From positions 43,730,527 through 43,794,526 of the forward strand of contig OX485808.1 of assembly GCA_950295325.1 (NCBI GenBank): 64,000 bases of DNA, given 5' to 3'. The notes under the pieces were generated by a model. It searched no databases. It was not told the DNA's origin and saw only the letters and a program-made list of their open reading frames with translations. The DNA is from Polytrichum commune (lineage: Eukaryota; Streptophyta; Polytrichopsida; Polytrichales; Polytrichaceae). Shown piece after piece: positions 24,949 to 36,074 of this stretch. The stretch's first letter is position 1, and each line of letters starts with the position of its first letter. The position numbers and the translations under genes were made by a program.

Positions 24949-27124
24949 GTTTTTCTTGAGCTGTTCTATGCTTACTATCAAGCTTAGTCCGTTCATATAA
25001 CATCCTCTTATTCAGAGGCCAAATCATTCTTCAACATATCAATGTATCTTTTTTGAAAACCCGGGAGGGTGGGTGGGAGCAGACACCATGACCCAACTAT
25101 TTGCAAAGCTATCCTCTTACTATAGTCATTGTCTCTACTATGCTTGCATTTAAGAAGGTGTTACAATCTGAAAGTAGTCTATACAACTCACAATATTACC
25201 TTCAATTCACTTTTGTAGAAAATTTGCGTTACACATCCGTGTTTTTTCATATCAAGTTTAGAAAGGTAAATGACATGATCAACAAATACTTCAAAGTTCT
25301 ACCATAAATCATATTATGTTATGCGTTCCTCATACCACTGGAATACATACACATAAGTATAATCATAATGCACATACTATTCTTGATCAAAGATAATATG
25401 CAAAACCTAAATATGCTGTCAAGTTTGTGAAGGGTCCGCCTCACCTGTGCCCATGCCACCAACCAAATCCAAAGAGAGGGTTAGTAACCTACACGAGGTG
25501 AATAGCAGCGGAAACCCAATTGTTATCTATGTCACACAATTTTGTACAACATAAAAATACATTTTGCATCACTGAATACACATACTATCATAGAGTATTC
25601 TACATGTTCCTTAGCAATTTGAACCTTGTGCAGTCGAAAAAAGAGGTAAATTACACACCCTCTCCATAGGACTTAGTTTGCACAACTTGCACTAATCCTG
25701 TAAGTTACTAAGGGTAAACGGCCATATGCGGTTTAACCTGTGAAAGTAGGCTCTCTTGGCCTCTTACTCTTAATATAGGATTAGGTAAATGTTTGTGTCC
25801 ATTGATGTGAAACCCACGATATATGGTTGATATTTGTTAGGTAACACTAGCTTAACCCTAAAGTATTCTTACCCTGGGGTTAGATACAGTTACCGGGCAG
25901 GTTCATTTGTGGGCAAGGAATAATCAAAGTAGAGAGAGAGAGAGAGAGATGTACTTTTCAGAGCTTTTTTCAAAGCTTGATCTTCCTCTTTTCAGAGGCC
26001 CTTTCCTTTCTATTCTTCATCAAAATAAAGCAAGGGTGGGTGGGTGGGATTTTCATTCAATACAAATCTGTTTTCTTATCAAGTCATAGTACTTATCAAT
26101 GTCACTATGCTTGTGTTGCTAAGTTTTGTATAACATGGAATATCTTGCAATAACTTGCATTCTCAAGGAGGAACATGTATCCTCACCATCATGCTTCCTT
26201 CAACTCAAATCATCTCAAATCATTTGAAACCCTAGCTGTGAGGTATAAGTGGTCAGAATGTAATGATATGCTCATCACATGACTTTGTATATAGTAACAT
26301 AGTCTAGAATAGAGTCTAACTATGCAATGCATTATGCTTGGTAGTCAATGTAACTAATGTTACTAATGTTATCAATGTTACCATCAAGTAATAAGTTGAG
26401 TATGTAAGATGTAAGCTTACATATATGTTTCCATACTATCTCAACTACTTTGTAGTGTTTGTGTGTTAATCAAAATACTATTTCAAAGCAGTAAATAAGC
26501 TTTCATACTTATCATATAATAAGGTGAAAGAGTATTCAAACTTGAACAATGTACTATTGTTGGTGTAGAAAATGTGAAGAGCTAGCCTCCCCTGCACCCG
26601 TGCCCACCCAAACAAACAAAATGTGTGTTAGAAAGGCGTGTGTCAGGTGTCTTCAGCTAAGCTCAGTTGCTATTCATGTCACACATTAACCTCACCTGTC
26701 AAGTCCATTGATGCTTTGCAAAGACAATACTCATTACAAATCAATGAGTATACAAACCTGCTCTTTTGCCATGTTGTGTAACTTGATAGTGACAATCTCT
26801 AATTCACCCAATGTCAGTTTTTTCACCTTCCCTCCAACCTTGCTCTCACATTCACGTCCTTCACGCATGTAAAAGAGTTTTCACATGGGAGAAAGAGAGG
26901 CTTAAGTATTGGTGTGGTCAAGCAAAGAGATTGTTTTAGGTCACGGAAACCCTAAAACGTGGAGTATGGTAACTATTTTTTACCATGGTAACTTAACCCA
27001 TGGTTAGTTTCAACCATCTGACTATGGTGATGATTCCCTTAGGTGTCTCAGCCCTATTGGAATGTTCATATTAGATTGTCAGTAATATTACTTTTTAATT
27101 CAAAGGCAAAATCTAGACCAAAGC

Positions 27125-27159
<35 letters not shown>

Positions 27160-27160
27160 G
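24920..27160. repeat. GA-headed ~1-kb direct duplications
   Basis: GA microsatellites at ~24,925, ~25,933 and ~27,127 each precede related sequence. The first two units share cagaggcc and the gggtgggtggga block. Matching segments with gcccatgccacc / gcccgtgcccaccc followed by tgtcacac occur at ~25,440 and ~26,590. Periods are about 1.0 and 1.2 kb. No gene is seen in them. Confidence 0.6.
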
Positions 27161-27388
27161 TGTTAATACAAGGACTAAAACCGTAGCTCATTATTGGTTG
27201 AAGGAAATAAAATGTCAATGATCAACATTGTCCATTTTGGGTGGCCCTTTGTGATTAGGAAGGGTGAAATGAGGTTTGTGTGTTTGAACACTTCCATGGG
27301 CGAGGCAAGGGACTAACTAGGGTTAGATGCCCACCTCTTTGAGTTGCACCCTACCATTATTACCAAGGTAAGAAGGAAAAATATGAGC

Positions 27389-27645
27389 CCCATTGGATAG
27401 GTTTGTGAGTTATTCATCTCAAATGGTTCTTCCTAAACTAATTTGGGACCTCTAATGTTAATTTTAGAGTCAAATTGTCCAAAATATATGTTATACATGC
27501 TATGATAGGTTGACTATATTTTCACCTCGGGTATTAAGTTAGTGGTAGGAGCCAATTCAAAAAGGTGGGTGTCTAGCCTTGGACGTAAGGGATCTTAGTG
27601 CTCAAATCATCCGTAATATGTTCTTCTACCTTTCCTTTACCATGG
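27389..27645. repeat. Dispersed ~250-bp repeat, copy 2
   Basis: Direct-orientation partner of 21,722-21,975, beginning agccccattggataggtttg. Confidence 0.7.
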
Positions 27646-28224
27646 AAATATTTAGCATTTGCCCTTGTAAACCATTGTCCGCATAGATTTTTGGGCATAA
27701 TTGGTCAAGATCCTAGTGTTTTGAAGTGCAACTAGTACATGTTGACATCTTTTAGTTTTTATTTATAAATTTGAGGTATGTTCTATAGATTCTCTATAAT
27801 GATTGGTAGTTTTCTTGAAGTCTTAAACTTCAACCGGTTATTTCTCAGACTCAACCGCTTCATTTGGAACTACAACAAATAGTCCAATTAGTGGGTTACC
27901 ATTTGGTGAGACGCATTGTTGTAGAATTTTATTGAGTGGCGGTTCACATTTGGTCGCAAGTCCTAAGTCCCAAGGATGACATGGATGCCTACATGGCAAC
28001 ACTTTTTGGAGGTGAGGCTTGGGACTTTTGTCGAGCAAAAAGTCAAACCCAACTCTCAACACAAGTCCTGCAAATAATTCTACATAAAATAATATAGACC
28101 TGACTTTAATAATATTAAACATATTCTAATGATGTCGTGGGGCTCAAAAGTTAGGACTTTGCCTCCATGTTGGGAATTGCTAATGTGAGTGGAACTTGAG
28201 ACTTGCACTGCTAAGATAGTGGAA

Positions 28225-28875
28225 TGGACAAACTTTGCAGTACTGCGAATGGAATCATATTGGCAATTAGTGGGTGTGACCCCGGGTACGCAACTCCCGT
28301 ATTATATGGTCCTGATTATAATCACTTATAATGCGTTTTAGTCCAATATTGAGTGATACAATTTGTTTTAATGTAGGAAACCCTTGTAGCCCTTCTAACA
28401 AGGAATCCAAAAATGTAATTATATATAGGAAATGAATATATTTTGAAGCATATAATTGCATTAAAAACCTAATTATATGATTTTTTAATGCAGGTACCAT
28501 AGGTCAAACTACCCAACTTTTTGGATTTTTTAATAAAATTTTAACATTGTGAATGAATTATAATTTTAATGGGAGGCAACTATTCGTGGCTTATAATTTT
28601 CATGGGAGGCTTAATAAATATGCAACCCAAATTTTTTTTCATCTCATTTTATTTAATTTGGTCTTCACCCAACTTTTTGATCATTTTAATTTGATATAAT
28701 TTGATATAATTTTTACAAAAGTCGTCCTCTAAGCCGTTTTAAGTATGATGCCCCCTGCGTATAATATGGGAGTTGCGTACCCGGGGGTGTGACACTTTGA
28801 GACCTCAGAGCATCTAGTTGAGGCGCTTCACAAATAGTGTATGTGACACTAAATACCATAAACGGTGCAGTGGTT
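28225..28875. mobile_element. Third copy of the CACTACACC-type MITE, split by a hAT-like insertion
   Basis: The left part (gcgaatggaatcatattggc, aattagtgggtgtgac) matches the inverse of 60,193-60,235. After the insertion the sequence resumes with ggtgtgacac and ends with gtgacactaaataccataaa followed by cggtgcagtgg, the MITE terminus. Confidence 0.7.
28281..28785. mobile_element. hAT-like non-autonomous element, 505 bp, nested in a MITE
   Basis: Terminal inverted repeats of about 25 bp begin CCCGGGTACGCAACTCCC on both ends (28,281 rightward and 28,785 leftward), with a perfect 8-bp duplication GGTGTGAC at 28,273-28,280 and 28,786-28,793. An 8-bp duplication points to the hAT superfamily, although the ends are not the usual CAGGG. 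The interior is AT-rich and non-coding. Confidence 0.85.
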
Positions 28876-29619
28876 GGTTCTCTTGTTGAAGGTTGCATAA
28901 AGTAGACCAAGTCACAATAAATTATCATATTATGTGTACACATAGCCAAGTCTAATAGCCTCCCCACACCTGCTGATGGTGAGGCTAGTCGGCGACTCCC
29001 ACTAGTAGGGTCGAACTTTTAAGTGACTTTATAGCAATGGCAGCGACTGGTTGCATCGAACCTGCCACTTGCTTGTTCATTGCTGCGATCGGTAATTTCG
29101 CACACCAAATAATTTCGTACTATTAGATAATCTCGAACGAGACAATTTCAAGCGAGATAATTTCGCACTTCTGGATAGTTTCAAGCGAGATAAATCACTA
29201 TATTTTCACCTTCGCAATGAGTGAGTCTACATAGAGGCCACGAATTCATATCTCTCTATAAATACAATGAATATGATATTTAAACAAAGCTTACTATGTG
29301 GAATTACGCAATACTATATCTATTTACTGTACATCTCATATTTTACCAACAAATGTTAAATTATAGTTTGGACATTGTAAAACTTTGAAAACTTTACTCG
29401 GTAGAAATTCATTTCATTAGTAAAAGGACATAGCATTGTGTAAATCCAAATAGTAAGTCACACTAAATACCATATTTGAATAATCGTCCAAGGAGATATT
29501 TTGGCATGATCGGTTATAATTCTATCCTTTCCAAGTCCGATCGGTTACATGTTGCGTGAACTTTCGGTTTTATCTTTATTAATTCGAGGTATATTCTCTA
29601 TATTCCTCTAGAACGCTTG

Positions 29620-30075
29620 ATAAGTTTTGTGAGGTCTTGTTCAACCGGGTTATTTCTCAAACTCACCGGTTCATCGTTGTAACTCAATGTACCAAATTAT
29701 CATGAAGTCTCGAACTTCAACTGGGTTATTTCTCAATCTCACCGTTTCATCTTCGTAACTTTAGGTACCAAATTATCATGAAGTCTTGATTCGGAACTTC
29801 AAGCGGGTTATATCTCAAAATCAACCAGTTCATCTTTGTAACTTTAGGTACCAAATTCTCTTGAAGTCTCGAACTTCAACCGGGTTATTTCTCAAAAACA
29901 ACCAGTTCATCTTTGTAACTTAAGGTGCCAAATTCTCTTGAAGTCTCGAACTTCAACCGCGTAATTTATCAAAAACAACATGTGCATCTTTGTAACTTAA
30001 GGTACCAAATTCTCGTGAAGTCTCGAACTGCAACCGGGTTATTTCTCAAAACCAACCACTTCATGTGGAAGTAAC
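29620..30075. repeat. 77-bp minisatellite, six copies
   Basis: A unit containing gggttatttctcaaa, a ttcatctttgtaac block and ggtaccaaattctc starts at about 29,647, 29,723, 29,805, 29,882, 29,959 and 30,036. Spacings of 76, 82, 77, 77 and 77 bp. A single related unit lies at ~27,820-27,870. Units grow more alike toward the right end. Confidence 0.88.
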
Positions 30076-30164
30076 CGCCAGTTCTCCCCGGTTCTCGCCC
30101 ACACTTACTGGCGGCAGTGAACGGAGTTCACCCATTCACTGCTGCGCACCACCAGTATGTGTGG

Positions 30165-30830
30165 GCGGCCTATAAGTTGCTGTAGTTCCCAAGTGTCCGG
30201 TCGTTTATTCCGGGAGTCAATGATTCTTTCCCCCACGCACCTCGCAAGTTGAGAGCTGTCAAGCCTGCCCTGTGGGTCTGGGAGGGTTCGGAGAGAGAGA
30301 GAGGTGCTCACCGTCCATCCTGTTGAAGACTGCATAAAGTAGACCAAGTCACAGTAGATAATCATAGGTTGCATCATCGCATGAAGATCCCTCCCTAACA
30401 TAGTTCAAACTGACAAGTCTAAGTTGCTATACTTTTGAAGTGAAGGGTCGTTTTTCCCGGGAGTCAATGATTCTTCCCCCACGCACCTCGCAAGTTGAGA
30501 GCTGTGAGCCTGCCCTGTGGGTCTGGGAGGGTTCGGAGAGAGAGAGAGAGAGGTGCTCACCGTCCATCCTGTTGAAGACTGCATAAAGTAGACCAAGTCA
30601 CAGTAGATGATCATAGGTCGCATCATCGCATGAAGATCCATCCTAAACATAGTACAAACTGACAAGTCTAAGTTGCAATAGTTTTGAAGTGAAGGGTCGT
30701 TTTTCCTGGGAGTCGATGATGCTTCCCCCACGCACCTCGCAAGTTGAGAGCTGTGAGCCTGCCCTGTGGGTCTGGGAGGGTTCGGAGAGTGAGAGAGAGA
30801 GGTGCTCACGTACACTGCCTCTTTCGAAGT
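30165..30830. repeat. ~248-bp tandem repeat, nearly three copies
   Basis: Units begin at taagttgc: 30,173, ~30,420 and ~30,669. Each contains gggagtcaatgattctt, cacgcacctcgcaagttgag, a GA tract of differing length, gtgctcaccgtcc and gcataaagtagaccaagtca. The third unit stops after the GA tract. Related single segments lie at ~24,215-24,480 and ~28,880-28,930. Confidence 0.88.
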
Positions 30831-30849
30831 TTGTTAAGTAGTAGGGACA

Positions 30850-33800
30850 CGAGCTCTGATCCACGTTTTTTGGTGGAGGATAGTGGTACTGGGTTGAGTG
30901 CAGGGGAAAGGAATTGTTTTTGTTTTTCTTAATGCAAATCCTCTTCATCTATCGATATCTGGTTGTTGCCGAAGTGTATGTGTGGATAGTGGTGGTGTGG
31001 CAAAGATTGACTTTATCTGAAGCCTTCATTTGCAAAAGGATGATGGAGATCTTAGTTTGTGGAGATTTCAAGTGAAGTGAAGGAGGGACGCATTGTTGGG
31101 ATTCACATGTATATTTTTTTCCACACGATCCGGTGATTTGCAACTGAGAAGGTGACTCGAAGTGGTAGAATGCAAGAACATAGCTTGGGGATTGCATTGG
31201 AGAAAGAGAGTTAGAGAGAGCATGTGCCATTGACATGCCTAACCCCGGAAACTGATGGTCCGTTTACAAGCTTGGTGCCATGGTTATGTAGTGGCCAAGG
31301 TTAACGACAAGCAGGATTTGCACCAACAAGTAAGCAATGATTTGCACCCTTTTGTTTTGCATCCTTGTGGGTTGTTTTTGGAAGTTTTTTTTTAATATTC
31401 ATAACTGTTGTTGGGGCCTGCACTCAAGAGAAACATCCAAGAGTGGTATGAATTGTGCCTGCATTCATCATCCCTCTACACTTAAATCCCCAAATCCCAC
31501 AATTGTTTTCTCATGTTGTAAGTGTAGAGAGAATAAAGAAGTGTGTTTTGTTTTAGGTGGCCATCCTTAAGTTACATGAGTAAGTCTCTCATTGCAAGAA
31601 ATTTGGACATTTGTGGGTGTAGATGTGAAGCCATGGGGCTACCCACCACGATTACTATGTGACTGAAAGATCAATTGTACCATGTTCACTAAAGTATGCA
31701 TTTAGACAATCCCAAGCCTTTGGTACGTGTTATTAATTTCTATATATATGTGTTTGCAATAAATGACTTAGATAAAGTGTTGTTAAGCCCAATTAGTGGG
31801 CTTTCCTAAGTAAGCACTTCTACAAATAGCCTTGACAAATTTTTAGGAGTTACAAACCTCAAGTAAAAACTCCATGGTACACCTTGGCTTTGAATTGCAT
31901 CAATCAAATTGAAGTAGGAGTGGTTGCTTTTCTTAGTCCCCTTTAAGCTAGAGCTTGAGTTGAGAACTTATATGTTTCTAGGGCGTTTGATACTTGCATT
32001 GGACAAGCTTCCATCCCAAGCTCAAACCAAAGAAAACTTGAATATTCCTCAAGCTCTCCATGGGTTGTGCAAGTGTAAAGTTATCATGCTCTAAGTGAGA
32101 TATCAAAGAAAGATTAGCACTAGAGCATCCTTTATATTGTAGCTTGAGTTGAGAGTTTGAACTTTGCAAATCTTGGGAGTTTGGTATTTTTGATTTGACA
32201 ATATTTAAGCCAAAGCTCAAACTATTCAACCTTGACTTGGTTTGAGCAAATTTAAATTGCCAATGGTCAGAGTGAGATATGAACGGAAGAATGGCAGTAA
32301 GATTGATGTGGTCCAAAGAATGAGGGATTAGATGGGTCAAGTGTCCCGAACAACACTCTTCCATATTAGACTCAATCATGTATCTATGAAGAATTGCATA
32401 GTGTACTATAATATTGCATACAATTTCCTTTTGTAGAAAATATGAGAATCATTGCCTCAAAACATTGTAAGATTCTTTATATTAAAAATTTGCAAAATCT
32501 TTTTTACCCATAATCCTTGCAATTTAGATTGAAAGATCAAAATCTGCCACTAAAATTTGGCGGTAAGCTCATTCCCATACCTGGATGGTGTCTATGAAGC
32601 AGATCATCATGCATGTGTTGGCCATGAGGAACATGATACTTGTCATGATGATCTTTGGTTACAGACAATATTGAGAGGTGGATTGAATTGGGAATTGTCT
32701 CAACTGGGTTTAGAAATTGTGAAGCACCCAAACAATCAATTAAAGTTAGACACAATACTTATAGGATACATTAAGTGGTAATTATCTCTCTCTTTAAGTG
32801 ATCATAAAAGCTTCCCAATTTTATGGACCTAGGTAGGTTATTAAATTTTGAGCACATATTTCAATTTCATCCTAAGTCATGAATTTTTGGTGTCCATTCT
32901 TCACTACAAGCCTTGTAAATATGCCATTCAAGTATAGGCATCCAATAAAGAGTGGCTACAAAATGCTCACATCTCAAAGACCATAATTATGGAAGAGTAT
33001 TGTATTTTTTAGTTTCTTGTCATTACTTAGAATACAATGCTATTTCTTGTAAGGTAATGTCCTTTCTTGGATGTCATGCTATTTCTTAGAATTGTTGGGA
33101 TCAAGTGACCTTAGAATGCAAATAGTCATTTCAAGTTTCAAATATAGTAGGCTAATTTAGTGGTAATTCTCTTGATTCCATCATGTTTGTTTGTATTTTG
33201 ATATCTTGTTCACGTTCATTTTGCTCGTTTAAACTATTGTGTTGTTGATGGACTAAGCGTTGGGTTGCCAACCTATCCCTTTTTGACATGTTGCTTGGGC
33301 CCATAGGAACTTTGGTTGTGGGAGTGCTAAGATGCTCTAGAAACTTTCTTTGTCTACACTTGCAAATCGGACCCATGGTCACTAAGTTAGGAGATTTATT
33401 TCTTTCCTTCAATAACTTGCTTACTCCAACCAACCTCCAGGTGGCAGTCAAATGACAACACTATCACCCACAAGTGCATAGTCTCACAACCGTTAGGCAC
33501 ATTAACTTAGATTATGATAACTTTTAGGTTGAGCCTCATCAATAGACTAACTTACCCCCTTTCTTTCGTCTCCTTCCTTTCTCGTGGCAAGAGGCACCGT
33601 TCCATCCATGTTGTACAAGAGGTTTGCCGCCTTTCAACTTATAGAGAATGGATTTTGTTTATTGCTTGACATATAGTGTGTGGATGCTAGAGTTGTATTG
33701 GGTTGTTTGTACCAGCTCAACACTATGTCGTGGTGTGCTAGTGTTTCATAGTATGAGCCATGTATCTTTGTACTCTCCTATGTGCATCTACTACTTAACA

Positions 33801-36074
33801 TCTCATCTTAACACCATGATATGTTGTCAGTTTTTTTTTCTTTTGTTGCCTATTACTAGGATTCAAGAAAGGATTACTTGTGTTTCTGGAAGAAAAGATC
33901 ATGGTCATGTTTATAGTGGAATGTTTTTCATTGGAACCCATCATGGGAAATGACCATTTGGGAGACACTTGAAAAATCTTGAAAGTGTTGCAAAATTGTT
34001 CAAAATTTGGACTCATGTTGTTGGAATATTGAGAGGTAGTATAGTATTGAGTTAAATGTTGTGTTCTATTCAATGATTGGTTTCATCTTTGTTGGGCATG
34101 CGGAGTTTGGATTATGAGGTCGATCCAACACTGGGCATATTTTGGTGGTGTTGTAGATGTTGGGGAGATATTGAACTTTATCCAAAGTGTGCATCAATTC
34201 ACTTAGTCTACCTCAAGATGGATAACTGTGAATTATCCAAGTAGAGTGGTTCTTGTGGGTACAATCAAGTTCATATAAATATTTGAGTTTGTTGATGTGG
34301 TATTTTGAGGGTGGTCTTATTGTGTCATGTATTAATTGGTTTAGGTTTTTGAGTTTGTGGCATGTATTAGAGCCAAAAATTTGTGGTAGCCTTGCAAGTT
34401 GAAGTTGAACCTTTAGAATCCCATACACCTCAAAATTTCTCTTTTTTGAACAAATTTAAGCCGGAGTTAGTACTAAAGATCCCAAATTAATCTAGTGGGA
34501 TGAGTCAACTATAAATCTATACATGGCTTAGCAAATTACGTAATGGACCCCTTAACATGGCTACCATTAATCGTAAGCCATATTGAGGGGTTTCATTCTT
34601 GGATGTGGCACAATGTTTGAGTTTGGTGTAGCCCTTCATTGGATCATCATGTGTGTTTGATTGTGTTGTTAAAATTATTGCCACCTAGTACCTAGAGTCC
34701 CATTCTATGCATTTTTTGCACTACTTTGTCCTAGTCAAAGGCATAGAATTATATTTTATTGCATTCAACCTAGAGTGACCTTCTATGCATGTATTGCTTT
34801 CACCCTAGTTGGGGTTGGGTATATGAGGACTTGCTACTGCTTGGTTCTACAGGTTATTTCATGTTATGAAGAGTCATGAAGAGACCAACATGAAATTCTT
34901 GATTTGGTGTTTTCAAGGCAATCTTCATGTGGCTTGTGTAAGTTTATTTTTTGTTTGTGTAATACATATGTAGATTGTGGGATGTAGGGAGTTGTTCTTG
35001 ACACATAGTGCTTGACCTAAAGTAATATGCATGATGTGTTATTTGTCTTCATAATGGATTTGTGAAGAAAGTGTTGCTTTGCTTTGCTTGGTTGCATAAG
35101 ACAAACTCATAATTACACCAATGCACTTTTAAATGACTTTAGCTAATTCAATAATGACCATGTGCAGGTGTTCATAAATCTTGAAATTCAATAGTCATAT
35201 ATGAAATGATTTCATAACATGCAAATCAACAATGTCCTAAAGCCAACCTATTTGGGTGTCCGAAGGAAACAAGCTACAAAATCCACATTTGTTGCTAAGC
35301 TAGAACATGCATGATGCCCACTCTGTACGGACCTTTGAGCATTAGCATTTTCCATGGTTTACAAGGGACTCCAAAGACCAAGTGTACCAGGGGAAGTTAT
35401 TCATTTCAGACAAGTCTCTAAGGTTTTTCACTTTATCAGGTTTGAATTTTGCCACATACCTCAACTGTTTGATATTTTAATGTTTTGCAAGTGTACTCAA
35501 CAAGTTCCTTGTTATCTCATGTGATTGAGTTCATGACAAACTTTGTAAAAATGTTCATTGAGCTTGCATCCATATAAATGTTAACTAGTTGTAGGTGAGA
35601 AATGAGATTTAAAAAATAATATTATTCCATATATGTATTTTTTACATTGGGTGTTTACATAGAATTTTTGCATACAAGCTATGGGATGAAGAAATCTAAT
35701 ACAAGTAAAATTCTCTACACCAAAAATGGTATCAAGAGAATTTTGAGGCTAGAGTTTGGCCTCCCAATCCCTTAGTGGTTCCTATAATCATGTCAATCTC
35801 TATTTTAATGAAGTAATGGAAACATGTTTTTTACATCATATAATATATATCATTGTCATGTGAGCACTTGAAAGTCAAAATGCTTGATGTGAGGTTGCTA
35901 GAAATATATTGATAGGCCTTGTATATTGGAAACTTATATCTTTTAAAATCTATCATAACCCTTACTTTTGCATCTCATTATGATTGTGCTTGAAGGTGTA
36001 TACTACTCATATTGCGCAAATAGTATTTTTTATGCCAACAATTTTATGGAAACGAGAAATCACTGGCGTTGAAA
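30850..36074. other. Intergenic region upstream of the NLR gene
   Basis: About 5 kb of AT-rich sequence. Frames up to ~130 codons occur on the minus strand (31,978-32,379 and 33,152-33,451) but show no recognisable domain, and the first is built of an internal duplication. I found no tRNA, LTR pair or exon I can defend. The receptor promoter must lie in the right-hand part. Confidence 0.4.

Noticed and set aside
29620-30075. Regularly spaced repeats that could suggest a CRISPR array
   Set aside because: Plant nuclear context; the units are contiguous with no unique spacers and diverge gradually, so this is a minisatellite.
31978-32379. A 133-codon minus-strand open frame
   Set aside because: It consists of two diverged copies of a ~150-bp segment and has no recognisable domain or splice context.
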